From Sphingomonas sp. MA1305 (GTDB lineage Bacteria > Pseudomonadota > Alphaproteobacteria > Sphingomonadales > Sphingomonadaceae): a DNA stretch of 64,000 nt. Position numbers and translations under genes: made by a program. The notes beneath the pieces are model-generated. The model saw only the letters and a list, made by a program, of their open reading frames with translations. It ran no database searches and had not been told where the DNA came from. The DNA lies in the NCBI RefSeq assembly GCF_016107325.1, contig NZ_RCVT01000002.1, positions 744,001-808,000 on the forward strand, written 5' to 3'. Positions 28,094 to 39,820 of the stretch are shown one piece after another. The stretch's first letter is position 1. The number at the start of each line of letters is the position of its first letter.

Positions 28094-30034
28094 CTACACC
28101 GTGACCTGCTCGCCCAGTTCCAGCACCTTGCCCGGCGGGATGCGGAGGAATTCGGTCGGGTCGCTGGCGTTGCGCTGCAGGAACATAAATACTCGGTCCT
28201 GCCACAGCGGCATGCCCTGCTCCGCCTCCGGCTTCAGCGTGTTGCGGCCGATGAAGAAGCTCGTCTTCATCGCGTCCAGTCCCTGCACCTCGGTGCGTGC
28301 GCCGACGCCCAGATCGGCGGGCACGTCGGGGCTTTCCATGAAGCCGTAGGTCAGCACCACCGTTTCGAAATTGTCGTCCAGCCGCTCGATCTTGGCGCGC
28401 TTGTCGGCATCGATCACCGGTCGGTCGGCGGTACGGATGCTGACCACCAGATTGCGTTCGTGCAGCACCTTGTTGTGCTTGAGATTGTGCAGCAGCGCTC
28501 CCGGCGCAGCCTCCGGATTTCCGGTCAGGAAGACGGCAGTGCCCGGCACCCGTTCGGGTGGTCGCTTGGCGAGCGCGGCGGCGAGGTCGGCGAGCGGAAT
28601 GCTCTGCCGCGCCTCGAACGCGCGCACGATCGTCTTGCCGCGCACCCAGGTGTAGATGAGAAAGCCGATCGCCGCGGCAATCACCAGCGGCACCCACCCG
28701 CCTTCGATCACCCGCAGGATGTTGGCGCCGAAGAACACGCTGTCGAGCATCAGGAAGGGCAGGATCGCCGCCGCCGCGACCGGGCGCCGCCAGCCCCAGA
28801 CGTGGCGCGCGACCAGATAGCCGAGCAGTGTCGTCACTACCATCGTGCCGGTCACCGCGATGCCATAGGCGGCGGCCATCGCCGACGAGGTCTTGAACTG
28901 GATGATCAGCACCAGCACGCCGGCCAGCAGCATCCAGTTGATCGCCGGCAGGTAGATCTGGCCGGCGAAGCTCGCCGACGTCTGGCGCAGCCGCATCCGC
29001 GGCAACAGCCCGAGCTGCACCGCCTGCTGGGTGAGCGAGAAGGCGCCGGTGATCACCGCCTGGCTGGCGATCACCGTGGCCAGGCCGGCGAGCACGACCA
29101 ACGGTCCGCGCACGCTTTCCGGCGCCATCAGATAGAACCAGTCCTGATTCTTGAATTCGGTCCCGGCCGCCTGCGCCGCTTCCAGCCTGGCCAGCGCGAA
29201 TGCGCCCTGACCAAGATAGTTGAGCATCAGCGCCGGGAAGACAAGGAACAGCCAGGCGAGGCGGATCGGCCGCTTGCCGAAATGCCCCATGTCCGCGGTC
29301 AGCGCCTCCGCGCCCGTCACGGTCAGGAAGACGGCGCCGAGCACGAACAGCCCGACCGTGCCGTGCGTCGCGAGGAAATGGATGCCATAGCTCGGCCACA
29401 ATACGCGGAAGATCGACGGTTCGTCGGCGATGTGCCAGATGCCAAGCCCACCGATGACGACGAACCAGACGACGCAGATCGGGCCGAACAGCGTCGCGAC
29501 CATCGCGGTGCCACGCGACTGGATGAAGAACAGCGCGATCAGGATCACGATGGTCAGCGCGCGGATCGTGCCTTCGTCGAAGAATTTCGCGGCGCTGGGA
29601 ATGGTGTGCAGTCCTTCCATCGCCGACAGCACCGACAGCGACGGCGTGATGATCGCGTCGCCGTAGAACAGCGAGGCACCGATCGCGCCGAGCACGATCG
29701 CCAGGCGCGCGCGCACGCCGACAGCCTTGCGCGCCAGTGCGGCGAGCGCCAGCACGCCGCCCTCGCCGTGATTATCGGCGCGCATCAGGAACAGCACGTA
29801 TTTGACGGTGACGATCAGCGTCAGCGTCCACAGCGCCAGGCTCAGTACGCCCAGGATCTCGGATGGATCGATGCCGTCAGCCGCCGACTGGCCGAGCGCC
29901 TCGCGGAAGGCGTAGAGCGGGCTGGTACCGATATCGCCGAACACGACGCCGATTGCGCCGAGCACCAGGCCGGGCAGGGCGGGATGTGCGCCATGGGTGG
30001 ACGCGGATGCGGACGAACTCTCGGTGGTCGACAT
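28094..30034 (-). CDS. kup: Low-affinity potassium transporter Kup
   Basis: Kup imports K+ with protons. The 646-aa protein has about 12 membrane helices in its first 430 residues and a cytosolic C-terminal domain, as in the family. Motifs near the N-terminus are GAIGVVFGDIGTSPLYAFRE (about residues 28-47) and NHGEGGVLALAAL (about 89), both hallmarks. The ATG at 30034 is chosen; an in-frame TTG lies nine bases upstream. The 293 bases between kup and pdeM (30035-30327) probably contain divergent promoters; no strong consensus is visible there. Confidence 0.96.
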   Translation of the reverse strand: MSTTESSSASASTHGAHPALPGLVLGAIGVVFGDIGTSPLYAFREALGQSAADGIDPSEILGVLSLALWTLTLIVTVKYVLFLMRADNHGEGGVLALAALARKAVGVRARLAIVLGAIGASLFYGDAIITPSLSVLSAMEGLHTIPSAAKFFDEGTIRALTIVILIALFFIQSRGTAMVATLFGPICVVWFVVIGGLGIWHIADEPSIFRVLWPSYGIHFLATHGTVGLFVLGAVFLTVTGAEALTADMGHFGKRPIRLAWLFLVFPALMLNYLGQGAFALARLEAAQAAGTEFKNQDWFYLMAPESVRGPLVVLAGLATVIASQAVITGAFSLTQQAVQLGLLPRMRLRQTSASFAGQIYLPAINWMLLAGVLVLIIQFKTSSAMAAAYGIAVTGTMVVTTLLGYLVARHVWGWRRPVAAAAILPFLMLDSVFFGANILRVIEGGWVPLVIAAAIGFLIYTWVRGKTIVRAFEARQSIPLADLAAALAKRPPERVPGTAVFLTGNPEAAPGALLHNLKHNKVLHERNLVVSIRTADRPVIDADKRAKIERLDDNFETVVLTYGFMESPDVPADLGVGARTEVQGLDAMKTSFFIGRNTLKPEAEQGMPLWQDRVFMFLQRNASDPTEFLRIPPGKVLELGEQVTV

Positions 30035-30327
30035 GACGCGCAACGGCCCCTGTGAAGCGCCCCTGACGAAGGACGGCGCGCTTTACGCTTAATCCATGAC
30101 AGCGCAAGCGCTATTCGGGCCCTCGGTTCCATCGCGGGACGTCGTCGGTCGGCGAACGGCAGTTCCGGGCCCGCCGCGGTGGCGATGTCGCGTCAGGGCA
30201 ACACCCTCAACGGATGCCGCGTTCATGGCGGGCCCTCCGGGGCACTGGCCGCCACCCGCCACCGGCTGGTCGCGCGGCCCCGGTACAAATGCTTGATCGC
30301 CGTGCCTTTCCTCGGCATGGCGCGGCA

Positions 30328-30990
30328 ATGGTTCCCTTTTCGTTCGGCGGTCACGATCTGGCGGCACTGGCCGACGGCGCGCTCTGGTGGCCGGCGCGGC
30401 GGGCGCTGCTGGTCGCCGATCTGCATCTCGAGAAGGCGAGCTGGTTCGCCGGCCGCGGCCAGATGCTGCCGCCCTACGATTCGATCGCCACGCTCACCGA
30501 ACTGACGCGTCTGGTCGAGGCGACCGGGGCGGCGGAATTATGGTGTTTGGGCGACAGCTTCCACGATGTCGGCGGATGCGAGCGGCTGCCGGAGGCGGCA
30601 CAGGCGGCGCTGCGCGCGCTGACCGGCCGGCTCGCCTGGACCTGGATCACCGGCAACCACGATCCGGTCATCACCGATCGCTGTGGCGGCGAGGCGGTCG
30701 CGGAGGCCCTAGTCGACGGGCTGATGCTGCGCCACGAGGCCGATCCGGACGAGCCGCAGCCCGAGCTGTCGGGGCATTTCCATCCCAAGCTGCGGCTGCG
30801 CGTGCGCGGCAAGCAGATCGCCCGCCGCTGTTTCGTCGCGACGCCGGCGAAGATCGTGCTGCCGGCTTTCGGTTCACTGACCGGGGGGCTCGACGTCGAC
30901 CATCCGGCGCTGACCCGCGCGGTCGGGCGCGGCGCCGAGGCGCTGGTGCCGGTCGAGGCGCGCCTGCTCCGCTTTCCGATCGCGGCCTGA
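30328..30990 (+). CDS. pdeM: Ligase-associated DNA damage response endonuclease PdeM
   Basis: PdeM is a calcineurin-like metallophosphoesterase that usually accompanies a DNA ligase, an exonuclease and an Lhr-like helicase in a DNA repair gene set. The 220-aa protein carries the metal-binding motifs in order: LLVADLHLEKASWF (about residues 29-42), LGDSFHDVGG (about 73), ITGNHDP (about 110) and GHFHPKLRL (about 150). Length is normal. The ATG at 30328 is chosen because homologous sequence begins there (VPFSFGGHDL); the open frame extends upstream without similarity. The helicase partner begins beyond the right end of the window (62991-64000), 32 kb away, so the usual adjacent arrangement is broken. 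Confidence 0.88.
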   Translation: MVPFSFGGHDLAALADGALWWPARRALLVADLHLEKASWFAGRGQMLPPYDSIATLTELTRLVEATGAAELWCLGDSFHDVGGCERLPEAAQAALRALTGRLAWTWITGNHDPVITDRCGGEAVAEALVDGLMLRHEADPDEPQPELSGHFHPKLRLRVRGKQIARRCFVATPAKIVLPAFGSLTGGLDVDHPALTRAVGRGAEALVPVEARLLRFPIAA

Positions 30991-31018
30991 ATTGGCGCCC
31001 TGCGACCGCCTGCGCGGG

Positions 31019-31795
31019 CTAGCGCGCGACTTCGCCGGGTCGCAGCGTCAGCACTTCGACCCCGGTCGCGGTCACCGCGACGGTGTGCTCGAACTGCGCC
31101 GACAGCTTGCCGTCGGCGGTTTCCACCGTCCAGCCGTCGCCGCGGGTCACCACCTTGCGGCTGCCCTGATTGAGCATCGGCTCGATCGTGAAGGTCATCC
31201 CCTCGCGCAGCACCGGCCCGGTGCCGGGTCGGCCGAAGTGCAGCACCTCTGGCCCCTCGTGCATCTCGCGGCCGATGCCGTGGCCGCAGAAGTCGCGGAC
31301 GACGCTGTAGCCGTTGGTCTTCGCATGCCGCTCGATCGCCGCGCCGATGTCACCCAGCCGGGCGCCGGGACGGACCTGGCGGATGCCCTTCCACATCGCC
31401 TGTTCGGTGATCGCGACCAGCCGCCGTGCGGCGGGCGGCACCGCCCCGACCAGATAGGTCTTGCTGGAATCGGCGATGAAGCCGTCCTTCTCCAGCGTGA
31501 TGTCGAGGTTGATGATGTCGCCGTCGCGGATCGTCGTGTCGGCATCGGGCACGCCATGGCAGACGACCTGGTTGATCGAACAGTTGAGCACATAGGCGAA
31601 GCCATATTGGCCCTTGCTCGCCGGACGCGCGGCCAGATCGTCGGTGATGAAGCGTTCGACCAGGTCGTTGACCGCCAGCGTCGTCATCCCGGCGAGCGGC
31701 TGCGCGTCGAGCATCGTGAACACCGACGCCAGCAAGCGACCGGCATTGCGCATCAACGCCAGTTCGTCGGCGGTTTTGATCGTGACGATGCTCAC
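31019..31795 (-). CDS. map: Type I methionine aminopeptidase
   Basis: Map removes the initiator methionine from new proteins. The 258-aa protein has the metal ligands in sequence: a conserved His in NQVVCHGVPDAD (about residue 84), Asp in INLDITLEKDGF (about 100), Asp-x-His region in CGHGIGREMHEGPEVLH (about 170-186) and Glu in FTIEPMLNQG (about 205) and near the C-terminus. Length fits the class. Translation begins with GTG at 31795. It lies 10 bases downstream of msrA and may be cotranscribed with it. It is convergent with pdeM. Confidence 0.95.
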   Translation of the reverse strand: MSIVTIKTADELALMRNAGRLLASVFTMLDAQPLAGMTTLAVNDLVERFITDDLAARPASKGQYGFAYVLNCSINQVVCHGVPDADTTIRDGDIINLDITLEKDGFIADSSKTYLVGAVPPAARRLVAITEQAMWKGIRQVRPGARLGDIGAAIERHAKTNGYSVVRDFCGHGIGREMHEGPEVLHFGRPGTGPVLREGMTFTIEPMLNQGSRKVVTRGDGWTVETADGKLSAQFEHTVAVTATGVEVLTLRPGEVAR

Positions 31796-31805
31796 CGGAT
31801 CGCGA

Positions 31806-32462
31806 TCACCGGGCGAGCGAGGGGAAGCCGGCGCGGAAGGCCGCGACCTTGGGCTTGTCCCAGGCGACGATATAGGGGTGGTTGGGATTGCGATCGAAGA
31901 AATTCTGGTGGTACGCCTCCGCCGGATAGAAGGCGCCGTTTTCGATCTTCGTCACGATCGGTTGACCGAAGCTCTTTGCCGCGGTCAGCTGCGCGATATA
32001 GTCGCGCGCGACCTGAGCCTGGCGGGCATCCTGCGGAAAGATCGCGGAACGGTAGCTCGGGCCGCTGTCCGGCCCCTGGCGGTTCAGCTCGGTCGGATCG
32101 TGCGCGATCGAGAAATAGACGCGCAGCAGCGTCGCATAACTGACCTGGCGCGGGTCGAAGACGATCCGCACCGCCTCGGCATGGCGCGTCGTTTCCGTCG
32201 ACACCTGCGGATAGGTGGCGGTATCGCGGCTGCCGCCGGCATAGCCCGCAGTGACGCTCTTGACGCCCTTCACATGTTCGAACACCGCCTCCATGCCCCA
32301 GAAGCAGCCGCCGGCGAGCACCGCGGTCTGCGTCGCTCCGGTCGCGGGCACATCGGCGCGTGCCGCGGGGATCGGCACCGCACGCTCGGCATGGGCGAGA
32401 CCGGTGAAGGAGAGCGCCAGGACACCCAGCGCGGCAGCGGGAAGGAGGGCTTTCAGCATCAT
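31806..32462 (-). CDS. msrA: Periplasmic peptide methionine sulfoxide reductase MsrA
   Basis: MsrA reduces S-methionine sulfoxide in oxidised proteins. The 218-aa product begins with a signal peptide (about residues 1-25, ending AHA), placing it in the periplasm. The catalytic motif GGCFWGME has Cys53. Further MsrA features are GYAGGSRDTATYPQVST and HAEAVRIVFDP, then FDRNPNHPYI. No second Cys is visible after the catalytic one, so recycling may use an external thiol or another partner. The ATG-ATG at 32462 gives the best signal peptide; the open frame extends upstream without similarity. A small membrane peptide gene lies 37 bases upstream. Confidence 0.93.
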   Translation of the reverse strand: MMLKALLPAAALGVLALSFTGLAHAERAVPIPAARADVPATGATQTAVLAGGCFWGMEAVFEHVKGVKSVTAGYAGGSRDTATYPQVSTETTRHAEAVRIVFDPRQVSYATLLRVYFSIAHDPTELNRQGPDSGPSYRSAIFPQDARQAQVARDYIAQLTAAKSFGQPIVTKIENGAFYPAEAYHQNFFDRNPNHPYIVAWDKPKVAAFRAGFPSLAR

Positions 32463-32499
32463 GCCAAGATGGGCGGTCGGTACCGCCCGGCAAGGGGCG

Positions 32500-32640
32500 T
32501 TACCGCACCGACTGCGTGACGGCGGCGGGGGCGACATGATGCTGCGCATGGGCGGGCTGCAGCGTCACCACGCCGACCGCACCGATCGCGAATCCACCCA
32601 CGAACCGCAGGAAGAAGTGGGACGTCACCAGCTTGCGCAT
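32500..32640 (-). CDS. Small membrane or exported peptide, 46 aa
   Basis: The open frame encodes 46 residues: a charged MRKL start, a hydrophobic stretch rich in Phe, Val and Gly (about residues 8-30), then QPAHAQHH and an Ala/Val tail. PAHAQ looks like a signal peptidase cleavage site, which would release a peptide of about 14 residues. A GAGG ribosome binding site lies at good spacing before the ATG at 32640. It is on the same strand as msrA, 37 bases upstream. The start, ribosome binding site and topology support a real gene; the function is unknown. Confidence 0.6.
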   Translation of the reverse strand: MRKLVTSHFFLRFVGGFAIGAVGVVTLQPAHAQHHVAPAAVTQSVR

Positions 32641-32752
32641 TGTCTTCGGCCTCATGTTGCACCGGCCGCGCGCCCATGGCGGCGTGGCCGGTTTTCGCGA
32701 TGCGACATCGTCGCACCACGCGTTGATCTCAATCGTGTTTATGGAAACGCTG

Positions 32753-32784
32753 CGATGAACGCCGCGTGGGCGCGGCGTTCATCG
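32753..32784 (-). terminator. Strong hairpin downstream of the aminotransferase gene
   Basis: A perfect 14-base stem (32753-32766 and 32771-32784) with a four-base TGGG loop lies 28 bases after the aminotransferase stop. Only a short T-run (GTTT) follows on the minus strand. Confidence 0.65.
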
Positions 32785-32812
32785 GACAGCGATGTAGGTT
32801 AAGCGTTGCCCG

Positions 32813-35834
<3,022 letters not shown>

Positions 35835-35932
35835 CGCGACCAGATGCACCTGCCCGACGCGGCGGCGCAACCCGCGAGTCGCGCCAAATTGCCGAATTGC
35901 CACAGGCCGATGCCCCGCCTACCTCAGCCGGC

Positions 35933-36604
35933 ATGACCCAGACCGAGCTTCCGCCGCTGCGCGCCGCCATCGTCCCCGTCACGCCGCTCCAGCAGAATTG
36001 CACGCTGATCTGGTGCACCGCGACGATGCGGGCGGCGGTGATCGATCCGGGCGGCGACCTGCCGCGCATCAAGGCGGCGATCGCGCAGACCGGCGTGACG
36101 GTGGACAAGATCCTGCTGACCCACGGCCACATCGACCATGCCGGCGAAGCCAAGGCGCTGGCCGACGATCTGGGCGTGCCGATCGAAGGCCCGCACGAGG
36201 CGGACCGGTTCTGGCTGGCGCGGCTCGACGAGGACGGCCGCACCTACGGCATCCGCGGCCAGGTGTTCGAACCTGATCGCTGGCTGGTCGAGGGCGACAC
36301 GGTTACGGTCGGCGACCTGACGCTCGACGTCTACGAAACGCCCGGTCACACCCTGGGTCATGTCATCTTCCATCATGCGCCGTCGAAGTTCGCGCAGGTC
36401 GGTGACGTGCTGTTCCAGGGCTCGGTCGGGCGCAGCGATCTGGCCGGCGGCAACCACAAGCAGCTGATCGAGACGATCGTCACCAAGCTGTGGCCGCTCG
36501 GCGACGACACCAGCTTCATCCCTGGTCACGGCAATCCCAGCACCTTCGCCCACGAACGCGCGCACAACATGTTCGTCAGCGACCGCGCGCTGGCGGCGGA
36601 ATAA
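35933..36604 (+). CDS. Metallo-beta-lactamase-fold hydrolase (glyoxalase II-like)
   Basis: The 223-aa protein has the zinc-site motif LLTHGHIDHAGEA (about residues 61-73), then TPGHTLGHVIF (about 139), GDVLFQGSVGRSD (about 161) and a final IPGHG (about 200). This set matches the YcbL/GloB-like branch of the superfamily, which hydrolyses thioesters such as S-lactoylglutathione. The exact substrate is unproven. The family similarity starts near the ATG at 35933 (PLRAAIVPVTPLQQNCTLIW). It is divergent from pabB-pabC and convergent with the broken GH31 gene, with six bases between the stops. Confidence 0.88.
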   Translation: MTQTELPPLRAAIVPVTPLQQNCTLIWCTATMRAAVIDPGGDLPRIKAAIAQTGVTVDKILLTHGHIDHAGEAKALADDLGVPIEGPHEADRFWLARLDEDGRTYGIRGQVFEPDRWLVEGDTVTVGDLTLDVYETPGHTLGHVIFHHAPSKFAQVGDVLFQGSVGRSDLAGGNHKQLIETIVTKLWPLGDDTSFIPGHGNPSTFAHERAHNMFVSDRALAAE

Positions 36605-36610
36605 CGGCGC

Positions 36611-38978
36611 TCAACCGGCAGGTGCGAGCCGTACCACCTGCCTGCGGCCGTCGTAGCGGATGTCGATGCCGCGGCCCTGCGACAGGCCAGCGCCATTGCC
36701 GGGGGCGACGGTGACGATGCGGAATTGCCGGTTCGCCGCCATGCCGGGATAGCGACCGTCGCGCGGACCCAGTGTCAGCGTTCCGGCCGCGTCGTCCAGC
36801 GTCAGCGCAATCGTCGCGCGCGCACCATGACGCCAGCCCTGACCATCGCCGGCATCGTCGTACAGCGTGAAGCGACCGTCGGCGCCACGATAGACCCGCA
36901 GTTCGACCGGCTGGTCCGGCGACTGGTCGGCATATTGCACCTCGGCACCCAGCGGCAGGATCGTCCCGGCCGCGACGTGCAGCGGCATGTGGTCGATCGG
37001 CGCCGCGACGGTGATCGTCCGATCCCCGTCGAACCGATCGCCCGTCCAGAAATCGTACCAGACGCGCCCTGCCGGCAGCCGCACCGGCCGTGTCGTCACG
37101 CCCTTTTCCACCACGGGACTGACCAGCAGATTGCGCCCGAACATATATTCGTCGCCGATCCGCCGCACCGCGGGATCGTCCGGGAATGCCATGCCGAGTG
37201 GATAGAGGAACGAGCCACCCTCCGTGACGCGCCAGGACATGGCGTAGAGGAACGGCAGCAGCCGGTAGCGCAGCGCCACCGCGCCGAGCAGCGGCGCCCG
37301 CGCGCCCTCAGGGAAGCTGTACACTTCCTTGCCGGCGCCGGTGCCGTGGATACGGAACATCGGCGTGAAGACCGCGAACTGCAGCCAGCGGGTGAACAGT
37401 TCCTGATAGGCCGGCTCCGTCGGCTTGCCACCGAAAAAGCCGCCGACGTCCGCCGACCAATAGGGAATGCCGCTCATCGAGAAGTTGACGCCCGCCGGCA
37501 CCTGCCGCCGGAAGGCATCCCAGCTGCCGCTGACGTCGCCCGACCAGGTGATCGCCGCGTTGCGCTGCTGCCCGGCCCAGGCCGACCGGGTCAGGATGAT
37601 CGGCCGCTTGTCGGAAAAGTCCGCGGCCATGCCGTCGTGCACCGCCGTGGTATGGAGCAGGGGGGTAGGCGTTGTAGACCGCCGCGCCGGGCCCCGCTCC
37701 GGTGGTGACCTCGCGCATCTCACCCCAATGGCCGCCCAGTTCCGCCTCGCTGCCGTCCAGCCAATAGCCGTCGAAACCGACCGCCCCCAGCCGCTGCGAG
37801 ATCGCCCGCCAATAGGTGCCGCGCGCCCTGGCAGAAAAGGCATCGTACCAACGGCCCTCGCCCGCCGGATAGACGTTGGGATAGGTGCGGGCATAGAGGC
37901 CAGCGACCGAGTCCAGGGCCTTGGTCGTGTCCAGGCCCGGATCGAAGCGCGGCCAGACCGAGACGATGCTGTGGACGTGCTGCTGGTGCAGCGTCGCCAG
38001 CATCGCCTTGGGGTCGGGGTAGCGCACCGGATCGAACCGGTGGCTGCCCCATTCGCCGGGACGCCAATATTGCCAGTCCTGCACGACCGCATCGAGCGGA
38101 ATGCGGAGCGCGCGATAACGATCGGCGACGGCGAGCAGTTCGGCCTGCGAAGCGTAGCGTTCCTTCGATTGCCAGAGGCCCCAGGTCCACCGTGCCATCA
38201 GCGGCGCCGCGCCGGTGAGCTGGCGATAAGCGCCGATGATCGAGTCGACGTCAGGCCCGGCGAACAGGAAATAGTCCACGCCCGTTCCGGCCTGCGAACG
38301 GAAGACGATCCGGCTGGTCGCCTGCGGCACATCGACCGCGACATCGGTGACCGCCGGGTTGTTCCAGAAGATGCCGTAACCCGCGGACGAGACCAGCATC
38401 GGGACGCCGACATCGGTGTTGGCCTGCTGCAGGCGAACGGTCGTGCCGCGATAGTCCATTACGCCGGCCTGATGCTGGCCCAGGCCGTAGATCGCCTGGT
38501 CACCGACCAGTTCGAACCGTTGTTGCACCGATCCGTCGGGATCGGGTGTCTGCCCCAGGCGCCGCGTTCCGGCATCCGCCTCGGCGACGATCGGCTTGCC
38601 GTCCCCACCGAGCATCGCGACGGTGCCGGTCGCCTTGTCGACCGCGATCCGCATCGCCGGCGTGGTCAGCAGATAGCGGCCGGGGTCCTCCGCCATGGTC
38701 CAGCCGGCGGCTTGCGGCGCGCCGACGACGGCGAAGCCGGGCGCGGGATGCGGTGCGGTGGTGCCGGGCAGCACGGTCACGCGCAGCGCGCGCTCGCCCC
38801 AGATGTCGATGCGCATCATGCCCTCTGGCACACGCAGGGTGACCCCCGCGTCGTCCTTCGTAACGAGCGATACGCCGAGGGCGGTGACCGGCTGGCCGGC
38901 GATCTGCGCGCGGCTTGGCGCCACCGTTCCCAGCATCAACGCGGCCGTGGCGAGCAGAAGGGGCGAGGCGCGCATCAT
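36611..38978 (-). pseudogene. GH31 family glycoside hydrolase, frameshifted
   Basis: Two overlapping frames together encode one exported GH31 enzyme (alpha-glucosidase/alpha-xylosidase family). The 5' part (38978 to about 37666) has a signal peptide ending SRAQ, the GH31 N-terminal domain and the barrel start with VQDWQYWRPGEWG and GYWLDGSEAELGG, in which the Asp is the expected nucleophile. The 3' part continues with ILTRSAWAGQQRNAAITWSG, the acid/base SGDV segment and the C-terminal beta domains. The frame changes at a six-G tract (37660-37665, six C on the coding strand). With five bases the reading NAYPLLHTTAVHDG is restored and the gene has 788 codons. This may be a true mutation, a phase-variable tract or a sequencing error. 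Confidence 0.88.
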
Positions 38979-39603
38979 CGTTCTCCCGAACAGCTCTTGT
39001 CGGCCGTCGGCCTGTCATGTCAGACAAGATCCACACAAACAAGCCGCGGGGGCTACGTCTCGCTTGGTGGTGGAGCCATCCTGGGGCTCGCCGATACCGG
39101 GGCCGGCGCCGCTGGTGCGACGGCGCTGTCCTACACGATCGCGATCGTCTACGGCCGACGGACTACCTCTTTCTCATCGTCGCATCACCCGCCGCTTGGA
39201 TCAGGCGAACGCCCGCCACCGCTGCGGAGGAAGGCGAGATAGCCCGTTCAGGCGTCAATTCTGTCAAGACTCGCGGGGGAATCGCGTCGCCGGCATCCCC
39301 CTCGATCGAAAAAGCGCGCGCGCCGCCGGATAAGGATCGTGTGGCGCGAAGGGGCTCCGCGCCCGGGTCGCCGGCGCAAGCACCATCGCTCGGCCCGCGC
39401 GCATGGCGGTCGTCCTATCGCGGTGGCGCGACGATGCCGCCCGCCACAAAGCTTGCAACAATCGTCGAAATCGCTATAGGCCCGCGCTTCGCGATGCGCC
39501 CGGCTGTACGGCGGCGCCCAGCGGCTCGCCGATCCGGCGAACCGTGCGGGCGGCGCCGGCTGTGCGTTTCGGTTACTCTTTTGATCAAGAACAAGGTGCC
39601 GCA
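38979..39603. other. 625-bp intergenic region with relic-like sequence
   Basis: No convincing gene is seen between the GH31 gene and rpmF. It holds the GH31 promoter region, one copy of a dispersed repeat (39227-39287) and the rpmF promoter near the right end. A hydrophobic open stretch on the plus strand at about 39055-39170 (Gly/Ala-rich, membrane-like) has no start or ribosome binding site and may be a gene remnant. Confidence 0.5.
39227..39287 (+). repeat. Dispersed repeat, copy 1
   Basis: A core of 32 bases (39245-39276), beginning CGTTCAGGCGTC and ending AGACTCGCGG, is identical to the reverse complement of 47172-47203. Flanks are partly conserved (GAAGGCGA before, AATCGCG after, with a two-base length difference). 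Inside the core TTGAC occurs twice on the opposite strand with four bases between. Confidence 0.8.
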
Positions 39604-39783
39604 ATGGCCGTCCCCAAGCGAAAGACCTCTCCCTCGAAGCGCGGCATGCGCCGTGGCCACGATTCGCTGTCGATCGAATCGTTCCAGGAATGCCCGAACT
39701 GTGGCGAGCTGAAGCGTCCGCACAATCTGTGCACCGCCTGCGGTCACTATAACGGTCGCGAGATCGTCTCGGTCGAGGGCTAA
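39604..39783 (+). CDS. rpmF: 50S ribosomal protein L32
   Basis: The 59-aa protein is ribosomal protein L32. The N-terminus [20 protein letters not shown] is the family signature. Two CxxC pairs ([20 protein letters not shown], about residues 30-49) form a zinc ribbon, so this is the zinc-binding form rather than the Cys-less paralogue. It precedes plsX and fabH, the usual gene order linking ribosome synthesis to lipid synthesis in many bacteria. Confidence 0.97.
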   Translation: MAVPKRKTSPSKRGMRRGHDSLSIESFQECPNCGELKRPHNLCTACGHYNGREIVSVEG

Positions 39784-39820
39784 GCCCTCTCCGATCCCAC
39801 TGGATAAGCGCGCGAACATC

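Noticed and set aside
36611..38092. Two separate GH31 genes
   Set aside because: The overlapping frames join into one family-length protein when one base of a G6 tract is removed, so a single frameshifted gene is the better reading.
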